DNA from: Dryococelus australis
Taxonomy: Eukaryota > Arthropoda > Insecta > Phasmatodea > Phasmatidae
DNA: 64,000 bases
Assembly: GCA_029891345.1 (NCBI GenBank)
Contig: CM057009.1
Location: forward strand, 208,996,709-209,060,708
Direction: 5' to 3'
Position numbers and translations under genes: made by a program. Under the pieces are notes generated by a model, which saw only the letters and a program-made list of their open reading frames with translations, ran no database searches and had not been told where the DNA came from. How positions within the stretch are numbered: position 1 is the stretch's first letter; each line of letters begins with the position of its first letter. Shown piece by piece: positions 12,140-25,039 of this stretch.

Positions 12140-13680
12140 AGAAGTATACGTGTACTGCCAAGTATGTTATCTGTGTTATCTGATATTTTAGTAATTTCAC
12201 TAAACTATCATGCCTTTTCACAAAATTCAATTAAATGATAACCCCTCCATAATTTCCACCGACGATATTATTCAGATAGTTCGAAAATGAAAATGGGTGA
12301 ATGTATAAGACCGTCAGATGACGAACAATCTTGAAAAATCTTGAGTGTAGTATATGAATTCAGGTCATCTCTGTGTGATGTTTTGGGCATACAATGGTGT
12401 TCCACTATTAAACAGGGCACGAAACACTTTCACAGAAAGTGGTCGTTAAGCACAAAGTAGCTCCAGAATCTTGCATACTATCATTTTTATTTAAATATTG
12501 ACACTTTAAATATAATGTTTGTATGAAAAGACATGGTATCGAGGTATTAGTACATTATTTATTCAAGTGTACAGACCCAGGCATTGAAAATACTATTTAT
12601 TTTTCTGTATTAAAATGATCAGTGAAAATATTTGTTTGTTAGCTAGCTGGACAGGCGTGCTTACATGCTCGGCTACTCAATGTTGGACGGAACTTCAACT
12701 TTTACCAATGCGTCTTCTATAATTTAATATATTGGCCTGTAATGCAGTTCTTTTATAATGAGCCATGGCATGTAGTTTGAATATCCGGTATTTTCTAATT
12801 CGTTTAATAATACATAAAGTTCACTGTTAAAAAAACGTAAAAATCAACACCTTTTATTTAACTAATGTAATAGTACAATTTCCTAATGATTAAATTTACA
12901 GTATGGAGAAATGCTAGAATGTCACAACACACAGTTTATTTCTTATAGTAGCTGCGAATTTTATGTGTCCTAAATTCGCCAACACTATTAGCATAAACTT
13001 GTTGCTTTAAAGAAGATGCACAGAAGCCTTATTGCACAATTATGATTTCTTTTACCACTCCAGACCCACCAGTGGCGTACGTAATACAAGACTGAAATGT
13101 AGTTGTAGGGCCAGCGAGCGAAACGCCAGAGACTCAGAAACTGTCGAGGTGCACTTCAGTGCCAGCAGTCATCTGCAAGAGGAAAACCCTGATATTTTGT
13201 TCTGGTGACTATCATCGCACTTCATTATTAATGCAGCTTTGGCAGGAATTTCGTCTAATGCGGCTGTGTCCTACTTACCGATGTGGTGTGCAAATATTTG
13301 GTATGCTAGTTGCACCCTGGATTCCATGAATTTTTGATGTTTTGCTCCATTCAGTTAAAATTAAAAGAGTTGAGGAATTGCGTGGAAACTGGCTTTGGCT
13401 GCAATCGTGGAATTGGCGTCGACAGCATTCGTGACTTCAGCGCAATGGTTGCAAACCTGTCCATAACAAAATGTATTCACAGAATGTCTCTATATGAATA
13501 CATAAGTGTATATATATGTTTATTCATAGCATATGTTTATATACATTCATATATTTAATATGTATTGCATATATTAAAAAATATTTTTTAAAAAATTTTC
13601 ATGCAAATACATATTACATAAACGTTTCGGACTTGGTTGCAAAAAATAATGATGGATTAAGAAAAAAATAACTAAAATAT
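12140..13680. other. non-coding, nothing recognised
   Basis: AT-rich sequence without convincing reading frames, repeats or RNA genes. Confidence 0.6.
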
Positions 13681-13681
13681 T

Positions 13682-15279
13682 CTATACCTGCGACCCGCCC
13701 CGGCTTCGCACGGGTGCAATTAAGATAAAAACTGCTTAACCCGGCGTTAATTAGGTTGGGTAAACTCTCCTAAAGCATTAAAAAAGAACATTATAATTTA
13801 ATAATTAATTAAATAATTTATAATTTAAAGTTTTTTTGCTATTTTTATTTGATATTTTTTTACTTTTTTTATAATTTGTCATATTAATATACATTATATT
13901 ACAATGCAATTTATCTGAGATAGAAGTATTTAATATGTTATTGGCTAAGACATTCTGTGTACACAATGTTTGACGTCCTGTTATTGTTCGGTAGCAAAAT
14001 GTACTGTTTCTCGGGACTTCCAACTCGTGATAAACCAACATATAGTTGGCCATGGGAAAAAACACTCTTTTCGTAGGTCGATTCCAACCAAAGAGAAAGT
14101 TTGACCCTGGGACTTACTAATAGTATTTGGGAACGATGTTTTTACGGGAAATTGCAACCATTTGAAAGATATTGGCAAATCCGTGGGAATCATGGGAAGC
14201 CTCGGGATGTTTGCCAGCTGGCCGGCTGCTGGACCGGTGAGGATGGTCGCGACAATCAAATTTTCTTTCAAGTCTTTAATGAGCAATCTTGTGCCATTAC
14301 ACATGTTAGGAGGGCTTATATTCCTTGAAAGCATGATAGGAGTACCGACTTTTAATGATAGTTCGTGAGGTGGCAAGCCAGAAGGATTAAGCGAATTTAG
14401 AAAATCTTGAGGAAAGTGGACGACATCGTCAACATTGGTGACTGTGTCAATCGACTTATAGGTTTTAACTTGGCCGGGAACTCTTTGTATAATGAGATTG
14501 TTGATTTCATTGACAGTGTCGTTCCTAGGCGATACTATTGCCCTGGAACACAACCAGTGAAAGTCTCTTTCTAGTAAATTTTCGAGGCCCGGATATACTG
14601 CTTCTATAAGATGCTGCAGACTGTGGACTATCTGACCTACTGTCTCATTTTAAATGATTTCAGCAGAATTAGTGCCCAAATTTAGAGAAGGAAAAACTCC
14701 TTTTCCAAGTCTGAGCAATTGTTGTGGGAAACCTTTATGCGTGTCTCCACCAAGATAGGCTCTCATATTCGTTCGCAAATATAGGTGTTGAATAGAACTC
14801 CATAAGGGAGATGATTTAAGACATGCTTTGATGATATCTGCACGCGTCCCTTTTGTAACTACAGGGAGTGTCTGCCGAAAATCCCTAACAAACACAAAAG
14901 TAACTCCCCCATAATGGCAGTAGAGCTTCTAAGGTTGGCGTCGTACGCAGCACACAGCACGTTTTATTTTCCGAATCTGTCCGTCCTGCAAAGCCGTAGT
15001 ACATTATTTTGTTCTATCATCAATAGTTTCGCAGCGCACGCAATGTAAGGAATTTTATAGGTCATTTATTTACACTTTGGGTTACATTATTGGAGGTTTA
15101 GTAGGGATCCCTATTGATTTTTAAAATAAAATATAGCCTATGACACTCAGTGATAACGTAGCATTCTACTGGTGAAGGAATTTTTAAAATCGGATGAGTA
15201 GTTTCGAAGATTACCTCCTACATCCAAACACACAAACACACAAAGTTACAAACACTACCTCTTTATATATTAGTATAGA
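13682..15279 (-). mobile_element. Helitron remnant, minus strand, ~1.6 kb
   Basis: Read on the minus strand, the element opens with TCTATACTAATATATAAAG, a typical insect Helitron 5' end beginning TC and preceded by A. The other end has a GC-rich palindromic segment (CGTGCGAAGCCGGGGC) close to GGTATAGA, resembling the 3' hairpin of Helitrons, but the canonical CTRR terminus is not clear. It carries the C-terminal part of a Helitron helicase and no Rep (HUH) region, so it is internally deleted. Boundaries are good to a few bases on the right and less certain on the left. Confidence 0.7.
13981..14930 (-). pseudogene. Helitron PIF1-type helicase, C-terminal remnant
   Basis: Two minus-strand frames, 14895-14650 and 14553-13981, with extra coding between them in another phase. 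They match the last third of Helitron helicases in order: DFRQTLPVV, LKSSPLW, a TNMR segment, then LPPHELSLKVGTPIMLSRN, PPNMCNGTRL, IPRLPMIPTDLP, FPVKTSF and the helicase motif KSQGQTFSLVG. The usual GDFRQ glycine is arginine here, and the C-terminus is shifted (expected SRVGS region broken). In intact elements this protein unwinds DNA during rolling-circle transposition. The N-terminal helicase motifs (Walker A) and the Rep nuclease are missing, so this copy is dead. Confidence 0.85.
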
Positions 15280-15284
15280 TGATT

Positions 15285-16310
15285 TTAGAGATTTTAAAAT
15301 ATCAACATCTACCTAGGTAGTGGCGTTCATCTTTGTTTGATGCCTGTGTTTGAGAACATATATTAATTAGATATTTGCTTAGAATATATAACACTTCAGG
15401 GCGAATTATGTTTCAGAACCATCTGAAACATAACAACGTAATGTGCAACTAACTGACACTTCTACGGCTCTGGTGGTGCTGTAGTAAAATCAGGGATGTA
15501 GAATTTCTATTCCTTATGTTGCCAGAACATCAACGACTGACAGCTTTTCATGTTTTAATGGTGCGAAAATTTTGTTTATAAAGAAGGACAACTAATTATT
15601 TAGACAGTCGTTATGAACATTAACACTAGAACATTAGGTTAATAGAAAAATGGTAATGACATAGTTTGCAAGACAGTTGAGACGAAACATACCTATCTTG
15701 ATGCATTGTAGTGAAACCCTCCACCCTGCACTTCTACTTCTACAATTTTCTCTGCTACGACGCCTGCCTGCTTGTTGTTGATTTAAATTGCTTGGTTATT
15801 AAAGTAAAGTATTAAATGTGTCATTGTGTATTATTAATTTATGTGTGATGTGTTGCCATATGTTTATCGCATATTAATTTAACAAAATAGGTATCAGTCT
15901 CTTTCCCTAAAGCTACCTCAAATGCGAAAGCTCTATGGCCCTGCTAAATTTACAACTACGACCCAGAGTATAAAATTAATGTTTTTTTTTTTTCAAAGTT
16001 GTTAATATTTAGATTACTGCGGAAGCCAAGATGTTAACAGATCCTAATTTATCACACTAGTTTGCGCAGAGAAAAAGAGAACAACTAGGTGACTCTTTCC
16101 TTATAAATATATTGTTGTACTGTATGTATCCTCCATGTTATAGCATGCTGAGCTGCAAAATTTAATGAAAATGACGCACGGTTAAAGGTTATTTGTTGGC
16201 ATAAAGTCTGCCATATAAAAGCATACAGACAAGAATCATTCTAACCTTCATATTTATAAAATAATGGAAGTATTATGTGTGTGTCCAAATTGCTATCCTT
16301 TTGTTTCCAG
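15285..16310. other. non-coding upstream of / between NWD exons
   Basis: No coding sequence found. If the NWD gene has its P-loop exons upstream, as expected from the family, they are either left of this window or not recognisable to me here. Confidence 0.5.
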
Positions 16311-16511
16311 ATATCCTACAATTACATGCTTTCGTTCGAAGATATTCCAGTTGATCTGGTACCACTTACGGCACACTTCAAACACCTGCTGACATACGCT
16401 AGCAAAGAACAACCTCTAATTCTGATTCTGGATTCTGTGGATCAGCTGACAGGTGCTCAGGATGCAAATAAAGTGTCATGGCTCCCACTGAGAATGCCAC
16501 CAAATTGTAAA
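16311..16511 (+). CDS. NACHT/WD-repeat protein (NWD1/NWD2-like), exon
   Basis: Exon of 67 codons bounded by an acceptor (TTGTTTCCAG) and a donor (GTAAGT), phase 0 at both ends. It encodes the region after the P-loop of an NWD-type NACHT ATPase. LILILDSVDQLTGAQDANK contains the Walker B-like hydrophobic strand ending in Asp, and SWLPLRMPPNCK is the conserved sequence that follows. NWD proteins are cytosolic STAND ATPases with an N-terminal NACHT module and C-terminal WD40 propeller, thought to act as scaffolds. Upstream exons (Walker A) and the WD40 exons are not in view. The reading frame is clean, in contrast to the surrounding repeats, so this is a live host gene. Confidence 0.85.
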
Positions 16512-17808
16512 GTAAGTCCTACAAAATATAATACCAAATATATGCCTAAAGTCATTAAACACGCCTCTGCTTCCAAATTACCCAGTCGAATGTTTTACAA
16601 GCGAAGATATTCTTAAAAAGCATACTCTAGTTTCTGTTAGAATGAGCCGACAGATGGTTTTAATAATTTCAGAGTGATATGTTAGGAGCCAATCAATTTC
16701 AGCCTTCAATGAGAGAGACCTCTCAGCAGTTAAAATAATCACGGTCCATTGTTAGTAGTGTCAATTTAAATAGGAAACCTAATGGAAGCACTACAATGCA
16801 TTGCTCCAATAGAAACGAGAAACTAACTAATCGACACAGGCGAATCTGAATCGTATTGTTCGAGTCATTCGTCAGACAGTAATGATAACGATTACGAGAA
16901 CTTAGTCGCAGCACATGTGAATAGGTGAGTAATAGGACTCTCCATTGAAAGGTGACATCACTTGCAATTTAAGATGGTGTCCATGCCAGGAATTCACTGA
17001 ACATACTAATTCCTGACATCGTTTACAGAGGTGCAAATAGTATTGTCATTAGATTGTGGAGAGTTCTCTTAGATGACCTTACATTCGGATGAATGCGTGT
17101 GGACCTCGTGGGTGTCTGGTGAACTGTATTTCCCTGATTGTGTGGTGTGCACAGTGACATTTATTGGCAGAAATATAATGTTTTGAGGCGGTTTCTCTTG
17201 GTTTGAGCATACACTGTTAGGTTTATTACATCTATCGACCAACTATGCGATACACCAAGACATGTACAATAATGCGCATCTCATTCTGTTACAATAGTTC
17301 AAAATCTTAACTTTTTTCAATCAGTACAATAACTTTCCAGTCCATAAAGCATGGTTAAATGCATCGTGATTTAATAACAATCAGATGGACTTGCTAACAG
17401 GCCTGTTCAAGACTTCACTATGCCGAAATTATTTTTTTGCTTGACCATTGGCATACATTTTGCATACCATACCCACTCGATTAAAAAACCAGCATTATCT
17501 CTTCACTATACTACAGAAATAGTGAAAGTAAATATCAATATTAGTATATTAATATTTAGTGCCTTCCAATGTGCTACTGCTATAATAACAGCAATATGCG
17601 ACCACCATTCTCTTAATTACATGGCATAACACTTTGGTTACAACAGCAATTTTTGTCTAATGACTTTTGGCCAGATATTGTATATTTTATATAAATTAAT
17701 TTTCAGGGGTTAATTTTTGCGTGCTTTAGAAAACTAGAAGGAATTCATTTCTTTGACATTAATAGTTTGTTTAAAACTCTTCACAAATATTTATACTTTT
17801 TTTTTCAG
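16512..17808 (+). other. NWD gene intron, 1.3 kb
   Basis: Begins GTAAGT and ends TTTTTTTTCAG. It holds no recognisable feature besides AT-rich unique sequence. Confidence 0.7.
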
Positions 17809-17948
17809 CTGATAGTTTCTTGTGCGGCAGAAGAGAGCAATGCAGATGTATCTCGTGAATATTACCTGCTGAGGCGAATGATTGATGTGGATGACCACTT
17901 CATAGAAGTAGCCAGTCTCGGAGAAGATCTAGCCATGCAGGTTATAAG
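17809..17948 (+). CDS. NACHT/WD-repeat protein (NWD1/NWD2-like), exon
   Basis: Exon of 140 bases after a strong polypyrimidine-CAG acceptor. The donor is AG|GTCGGT. The translation LIVSCAAEESNADVS..., with LRRMI, FIEVASLGEDLAMQVI at its end, is the NACHT sensor region following the Walker B exon. The preceding exon ends in NCK, so the joined protein reads NCK-LIVSC, the usual strand after Walker B. It ends with two bases (AG) of a split codon. These are completed by the A that opens the exon at 54561, giving Arg. That fit across 36.6 kb supports the pairing. Confidence 0.85.
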
Positions 17949-17999
17949 GTCGGTGGTATTGTTAATAAAACTTGCCTTGTAACTTTTATGGACAATGCT

Positions 18000-20490
18000 T
18001 TTTTATTTATTTTGTATTTTAAATTTTATCTCAGTGGAATACGTCTCCGAATCCGCGTGTGTGTACTGACATCTGGAAATAATACGCATTGCCTTAATAA
18101 CGAATTTGTTCGATAACCAAAATAATTTTGAATTACGCAAACAGATACTCCCATCACTCAGTAGCACCCTTTCAAATTTAATTGTAACCAAATTTTTATG
18201 GTATCGTTTTCAGAGGCGGAGCCAGAAGCGTAAAGTACTATTTCTTGTGGGCATTGTCATTGAAATTTGCTGAATAGAGCGTAAAGTTGTACACATTTTT
18301 AAAATTAATAAATATTTTCTCATGAGATGTTAAAATTTCGCACTTTAACCTGTCAGAAATATGTTCGTTGAAAGATACATGCAATGGGTGTAAGTTAAAG
18401 GTATAATGAATTATTTCTGACATACAGGCAGAATAAAAAAGAAAACACTGGAACATAATGTGATGGAGCGTGCAGTCGGCCACCAAATGACATAGGCACC
18501 ACCAAATGACATAGGCAATGACTAAATAGTTGGTTGAAATTCGCATCCTTCCATCCGCCCCTTACCCAAGAATTTCACATTTTAAAATCAAAATCCACCA
18601 AAACAGAGATGTAGTTCAATAAAACAACCTTTTTGGTTCACCGAAACCCCAAAGCCTACAAAGGGACACCAAAAACAAGAAAATAGTGTCTCTTGGACTG
18701 TAGATACCAACCCCAGGATACGGTAAAATAGTTGATCAAAATTCGCCTTTTTATGCTATAATATATCCCGAATTTACTCAAAATCATCCAATATAATGTC
18801 GAAGTTTAATAAAGATAACTGTTTTTTTCCGCAAATTACAAAGGTGGACTAAAAACTTCGACGCAGTGAATTAGGAAGGACAGACCATGTTATTTTTTTA
18901 AATTTTACCCCGACCACTGTCTTGGATTTCCATGACCTTGACATAGGCCTATGTTGACTATGGAATGATCTTGAAGTCGAAAAATCTAGGAAAATCTCAT
19001 CAGTCAGCAAAATAATAAGTAATGAGGAAATATTACATTACTAAACCAACCCTCATTTTGAATTTTTGTGACCTTGACCTTAACCTGCGATGATCTTGGA
19101 ATTACATTGAATTTTAAAGTTGTAGTAGAATCGCATATATAAGCAATATATACATCGGTGGAGAATTAAAGTATTAACCCAATTGCCATATTGGATTTCC
19201 GTGATCTTGAACACAGGCGAAATTAAACCAGAAAAATCAAGAAAAATATAAAAATTGCAAAAATTAAAAAAAATCATGAAAATGATAAAACAATGTATAA
19301 ATAAAATAGGTTTCATTTACCTGTCCCCTATTTATTGCTTTCTTCAGAGTGTTCCTTTTCCATATCTCAACATTTCTCCGCAGATTCACACCTTACTGTG
19401 AAGGACTCCCTAATAAACAGGTCTATATATCGTGCATGCCAACTATTGAAACATTACTGCCGACAGTAGAAAAGGAAGTACTGTCCATTACTGGCGAAAA
19501 TTTAAGTGGAGTATTATTTCGAGGGTTTCAGGCAGATTTCCAGCTGCGTCAAGCATATCATATTCGGCACTGTCCTCACTATAATGATAATTGAATCAGC
19601 TTTGGGAGAATACGTTTTGTTGTAAAGCACGTCATCGCAGTCTGCGGAAGTTAAGCTACTTGATGAACCATTTGAAGGTGAAGAACTATAATATGAAGAA
19701 ATGGGAGATGATGCACTCTTAGATGAGACATTTGAGGCACTATAAATTGAGTGCCTTGTAGAAGCTTCAGATATAGGAATCAGGCAACCTACTTGCGCTG
19801 GGTCAAAACTGAAAAGGCAAAAACTGTACTACGGATTACTTAGAAAGGTTTACTAATTAATAATATTTGTGTCAAGAAAACTGCACTGAAATCGTGAAGA
19901 TACTGCTGATTTAAGGAATGTAACGTATACCTAGTTCCTATAAAGACCTCGAAACTGCAGGCTCATTTATCATTAAACACTGATTCGTCCCTTCCAATCC
20001 CTTCACAACAGCCACCTTTGTTTCAATCAACTTAGTATCAGCCAGAGCTAGCTGAACCAGCATTTTACCACGAGATGACGTCATGGTCTACAGACAGTTA
20101 AAAATACTTGATTCCATGGAATCTAAATTACGCCCATCCTTGACCTATCTAAGCACTGGTTATAACAGATTGTAACTACGATAACACAGGTCACTAAAAA
20201 TAATTGAATTAAGTTTTTAAAATGCGTCACATTCTTTGTAGCAAGAACGACATAATATCATTTGGTGCATAATTTATACCTGAAATGATATCTGTGATTT
20301 GTAACAACAATGTTGCAAGTTTAAAAAGTACGAATAAAAGAATGGTACTTCAGGGAATGAATGACATATTTCTATATAATTCGCACATTGACGTGTACCA
20401 CGTGGTGTCGGACCCTCGAGACCGTTCGTCCCGCAACAACCAGCAGTTCACCTACCGCCCGCGTGAAGGCAGTGAAACGCACGAAGAGCG
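18000..20490. repeat. intronic sequence with degenerate short repeats
   Basis: At about 18480-18520 an 18-20 base word, CACCAAATGACATAGGCA, occurs twice in tandem. Between 18890 and 19330 a phrase like TTGGATTTCC(A/G)TGA(C/T)CTTGA recurs three times about 150 bases apart. A frame at 19349-19594 (motif CMPTIETLLPTVEKEVLSI) is open for 81 codons but unrecognised and not linked to splice sites I trust. Confidence 0.45.
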
Positions 20491-20493
20491 TTC

Positions 20494-20497
<4 letters not shown>

Positions 20498-20580
<83 letters not shown>
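20498..20580. repeat. (TG)n microsatellite
   Basis: About 80 bases of TG dinucleotide with a few CG interruptions near 20527. Cys/Val-repeat frames across it are artefacts. Confidence 0.95.
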
Positions 20581-20589
20581 TGCGTCAGT

Positions 20590-22210
20590 GTTTTTTGTGT
20601 TTATGTATGGCCTATTAAATTTATTTTATTATTATTTACGTGTGCGACACAGTGTGTTAGTGTAGTGTATTCTTCATCCAGCATTCAGTGTGTACAAGGT
20701 TTGTTTATATTTTACAAGTGTCATGTATGTTAGTAATTTATATTACTATTTGAGTGCATTTTTCATGTCAGATTCTAGAACCGTATGTGTGATGCGCATT
20801 CCAACTTAATATAATAAAAGTAGCGCCTACATTCCCATCACAGCGAGAAGTTCTATTAACATTTAGTATGGTTTCACACTAGGGTGCGTGTCTGCACGTA
20901 CCCGAGCGAGTACTTTTATACAGTATTTTCACTTTGAAGTTATGTAGTGACGTGGACCATGGCTCGGTTGCCGTAACGGACCGACCACGTGACGAAATAG
21001 CCCCACGTTTTCATTATCAGTTATAGGCATGTATGTACTTATAAATATTGATATGTTAAAATTAAAACTTGTTAGTTTTAGGCATGGTGAATCAATAAGT
21101 TCATTAAAATATGCATCACAGGCCACATCAGCTCTCCAATAATTAGGGTTTCATTTAAGGTTAAATGGTATGTATACCATTTAAGTGTTGTGCGTTTTAT
21201 TTGTATATTTTTATTGTTTGTGCATTTGTTAATAAAGGTGAATATATGTTTGTGTATCCTCATCCCATGAGCATTGCATACAGCCATTTAATGCTATTCA
21301 CCATCATAATTTTTATAAATTAAATTTTTTTTATGTGGGTACGGGAAGTCTCGGCCACTCAGAGAGCTCCGTGCCAACTCGCCATCAGAAGTGTCTAGAC
21401 ATCATAGTGGGAAGAAAGGAATGCGTGGCACCTCCGGCCTTCATTGCTTTCGTTAATTATGTAGCGACAATATACTTTATTTCTTTGCATACTGGAAGAG
21501 TTTAGTGTTTAATTTCAATCAGAGGGAGCGCCGTCCCACACCCAGACGATTTGTGCATGGCTGGGACGTAAAATCTCCTTTACTTCCACGTAGTCTTCGC
21601 GCCTTTGTGTCTGTTTACGAGCTCTCCCACTGAACGGAGAATAATGTAAGTCAGTGCCTATTCGGAGGGTATTCAAATTAAATTGATGTGTTAAATGTGC
21701 CGTGATGCACACATTTATTTCGGGGTCGCTGCTCGACCATGTAACGCATTGCCATATTTTACGTAACATATAGGACATTAAGGTGGCCCGAAACATTCTT
21801 ACGTGAGTGAGATATGCGTCTGGGAGTGGCTATACGCCTTCAACTAGCAAGGGCCTTGTAAAATATAGATTTATCATCTTCAGCAACAAGATCAAGAGGC
21901 AGAGGATCTTCAGGGACAGCTGCATGGTTCGTCAGCACCACGACCTCCATCATTTCGTGTGCTCTGAGCATTGGTGCCCAACTTGGTAAACCACAGCAAT
22001 CATAGATCCTGTCAACATAACCTTTCATCCCTGATGGCCCAGAAAATCAGAAACCGTCAATATAACGTGTTTGTATTTTCACTGCATACTGTCATATGTC
22101 TAAATAATACATTTTGGGTGGGAGATTCGATGACGTAATATATATACATTGATTACAGTGAGTGTGTCACAACTCCAAATGTGTCACTTTTTAACAATTA
22201 CAGAGACTGC
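20590..22210. other. intronic, nothing recognised
   Basis: No gene or repeat family recognised. Minus-strand frames near 21515-21796 and 21840-22028 have moderate GC but no known motif. Confidence 0.45.
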
Positions 22211-22739
22211 GAGTAGTAGGAAATATAGTACTGACGTGCAAGGGCGTGGGGCATCGGAGCGTCGGAGCCATCCGACCACCATGTTTTTATGTCATCTGTC
22301 TGCCAACTTGGGAGCAAGTGACCACTGGTCATTGACCCATGACCTTTGACCCTTAAACCCTGACCCATGACATTTAATGTCTGACAACAAAAACCTAAAA
22401 TAATAATATAAAAATATCCGATAAACAACCGAAATAAATTATATAAAAATTATTTAATAACCTTTTTTGAAATAATTTTAAAACGTACAATATAAATTAT
22501 TATAAAAATATTTTAATAGAAAATTGTTTTAAAATTATATAAAAATTGCTAAAAAAAATTAATAAAACAATTTATTATTAAGATTATAAAAAATTCACAA
22601 ATATTTATAAAAATATTATTTAAAAAAACATACATTTCCAGGGCAATTAACCGCATCTGCTCCACCCCCTCCCCATCATATTCATTCCATCAATTACTCA
22701 CTAGATTTAGACTCCCAGCAAATGACTGATGCCAATTGC

Positions 22740-23440
22740 TATTGGCATTCACCTGCACCCACCCCCACCACCACCCGCCCACCAGCACCCAACCACCTGC
22801 ACCCACCTATACTCAACCACCAGCACCACAACCACCTGCACACAACAGCACCCATCCACCAGCATTCAACTACCTGCAAGCACCCACTTACACCAACCCC
22901 ACTGCACCAACCCACCTGCACCCACATTCCTGCAGCCACCCACCAGCAACCATCCAGCAGCACTGATGCATCAACACCATCCCACCTGCACCCAACCACA
23001 TGCATCCACATGTACTCACCGACCAATACCCACCCACCTGCACCCACCCATGTGCATCTACCTCCTCCCACCCACCAGACCCACCCACCTGCACACACCC
23101 ACCTGCACCCACCCACCAGCATCCACCCACCTGCACCCATCTATAATATACCACCAGCATCCACCTATAATATACCACCAGCACCCACCTACCTGCACCA
23201 ACCCACATGCATCCACCTGTACTCACCCACCAGCACCCACCCATGGGCACCCACCTACCAGCACCCACCCACCTGCATCCACCTGTCACAACCCACCAGC
23301 ACTCAACCACCTGCATTCACCCACTTGCACACATTCACCTACACCCACCCAACAGCATCCACCCACCAGCACTCACCCACCTGCACCCACTTTTACTCAA
23401 CCTCCAGCACCAACCCACCTACATCCACCCATATACACCT
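22740..23440. repeat. minisatellite, CACCCACCTGCAC units
   Basis: About 700 bases of degenerate tandem units built from CACCCACCTGCACC and CACCCACCAGCA. Frames through it give His/Thr/Pro-rich translations on plus and Gly/Trp/Val-rich ones on minus in every phase, the signature of a repeat rather than a gene. It is present in the left TIR only. Confidence 0.9.
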
Positions 23441-23975
23441 CTGTTCCATCCCTACCTCTAGTTTCCCATTGGCTAAATTCTCGAGTGTCTTTGGAAACCT
23501 TTGTTCGGCCAATAAAATGTCTCCATTCCACCCCCCCTCCCTATTTTCCAATTGGCTGATTTCTCGGGTGTCTTCAGAAACCTTCGTTCGACCATTCAAA
23601 ATGCCTATGTTAAACCACCACCCCTATTTTCCCATTGGCGGATTTCTCAGGTGTCTTTGGAAACTTCTGTTCTACCAATATCTCCCATTGGCTAAATAGT
23701 CATGCGAGAGCCAACAGACCAATCAGCGACCAATTAGTCACCTTGTTCCATCCCCACCATTGTTCGCATTGGCTAATTACTGTTTAGTCAGCAAGCCTCC
23801 ACCCCCTCCATTCGACTGTCGGCAAGCCTCCATCACCTCCGTTCAACCAATTGGTAGTATGCGCTCCAACCCCTGCCAATGCTTTCCATTGTATTATTAC
23901 TCTGCCAAAACTTCCCATTGGCTAATTAGTCAGCAAGCCTTCACCACCTCCGTTCCATCCCCCTTAAACTCTGGC

Positions 23976-23983
23976 TTTATAAG
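23976..23983 (+). promoter_or_regulatory. TATA box at inner edge of left TIR
   Basis: TTTATAAG lies in CTGGCTTTATAAGACGG, about 40 bases before the first ATG at 24022. The same position of the right TIR has CCTTATAAGATGCG. Conservation in both arms supports a Pol II core promoter firing into the element. Confidence 0.55.
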
Positions 23984-24021
23984 ACGGTTCCCCGAGCGTC
24001 TCTGGAAAAGGTTGTTAAAAA

Positions 24022-24460
24022 ATGCACGCATGTTGTCCAAGTGGTCATAAAATCCTTTCGTCAATTCTGGCATTCAGAAGGATGCGTTCACTTAGTGACT
24101 TGGGCAAACGGGGCGAGTTGCCGTACCTGCCGAAAGATTTCCTGGTGACGTATACACTATACGAAATTTCGGCCGTATTCAAGTATTTGTTAACCAACTT
24201 TCAGCTGGATGAAGACATATGAGACTGCCTCCTGTGCACGGAGTGTTTCGAGGGATGTTCCCGACATGCCGCACCGCAGCGACTGGTGCAAGGCCCGCCC
24301 ATCCCTGTGCAAGGTTTCTACACACTGGCTGTACCTACAGAAGACATCCCTATAACACCTGAACCCGTGCAAGTTTTCTAAGCACAAGATATACGTGCAG
24401 AATATGCCATCGCAATGCCCGCCCTCTCTGTGGAAGACATCGTGCAAGTTTTCAACTAAA
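24022..24460 (+). pseudogene. unassigned ORF driven from left TIR
   Basis: Begins with ATG shortly after the TATA box. A 66-codon frame (LGKRGELPYLPKDFLVTY) ends at 24220. After it, coding-like sequence continues in the same phase (CSRHAAPQRLVQGPPIPVQG, then a repeated VPTEDIPITPEPVQVF-like phrase) with single stops to about 24460. It is higher in GC than its surroundings. No family was recognised. Its position matches that of early or accessory genes next to the termini of DNA viruses and Mavericks. Confidence 0.4.
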
Positions 24461-24506
24461 AAACACTACCCGGCGACGAGGAAGCAAACCCAGTACACAG
24501 TGTGAA

Positions 24507-25035
24507 ATGACTGTAAAAATATTTAAAGTGTCTGTGAAAAAAATGTTTTGCAGCATCCAAGGGTTTTGCGCACTGGACTCTTACCCCATCGAGCATATTG
24601 CCTTCTCGTACAGCGACGACGACGTGGAAACCAAAGTGTTTACATTTTTACCACCATGTCAATGGAAGCACCTCGACCGCAACATGCAACAGGCATACCG
24701 CCTACAGATGCATGGGCTTAGGTGGGTCGATGAAAATATTTTGTATGGAGACATTCGTAAAATACTGTAGGAAGCCATAATATCCTACCACCCCATGTAC
24801 GTTAATAGCCAAGAATCGACATTGCGTAGTACATGCCCCACTTGAACGAACAACGTGAATCTGCACAGGTATCGGCGATGCTCACCGTTCAGGCAGGTAG
24901 TAGAGATGCACGCCTCAATTTCTCAGGAGTGTGAAAATGGCCGATGCGCATCATGATATGCCCAAGGACTACGACTGTGGACTTATAATAATCCCTGTTA
25001 CATCTAAAGAAATACTACGAGGTAACTAAAAACAT
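24507..25035 (+). pseudogene. HGLxW-family protein of Maverick-like elements (copy 1)
   Basis: An 87-codon frame opens at ATG 24507 and, past a stop at 24768-24770, continues coding-like to about 25035. It has IQGF near residue 18, VFTFLPPCQWKHLD, then HGLRWVDENILYGDIRKIL, and further on YVNSQE and CENGRCA. A clearly related gene sits next to the capsid gene at 46240-46692 (VFSF..FDWK..., SGLKWESGSIEYENID). I recall proteins of this pattern, about 200 residues with a late His/Cys cluster, as common uncharacterised companions of Maverick/adintovirus-like genes in insects. Function is unknown. Stops make this copy inactive. Confidence 0.55.
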
Positions 25036-25039
25036 TGTG

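Larger units (their letters stand above)
22215..24018 (+). repeat. left long terminal inverted repeat
   Basis: Matches the reverse complement of 52760-53895 in order: the terminus AGTAGGAAAT, then GCAAGGGCGTGGGGC, TGACC(C/A)ATGACCTTTGA, an AT-rich stretch, TCTGCTCCACCCCCTCCCC, CCAATTGCTATT, repeated CCCATTGGCTAATT / AGCCTCCACC / CGTTCCA phrases, and finally a TATA box and CCCCGAG. The left copy is longer because of an expanded minisatellite. Divergence between arms is substantial, so the element is old. Confidence 0.7.

Noticed and set aside
14101..14368. Plus-strand frames of 68-75 codons
   Set aside because: Antisense shadows of the Helitron helicase frame.
19349..19594. Possible alternative NWD exon (ISCMPTIETLL)
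   Set aside because: The start resembles the VSC strand of the 17809 exon, but the rest does not, and the 17948-54561 splice phases already fit without it.
20285..20733. Frames with long Cys-Val repeats
   Set aside because: They translate the (TG)n microsatellite.
22722..23699. 325-codon Pro/His/Thr-rich plus-strand frame
   Set aside because: It runs through the CACCCACCTGCAC minisatellite, and equally long frames exist in other phases and on the opposite strand, so it is a repeat artefact.
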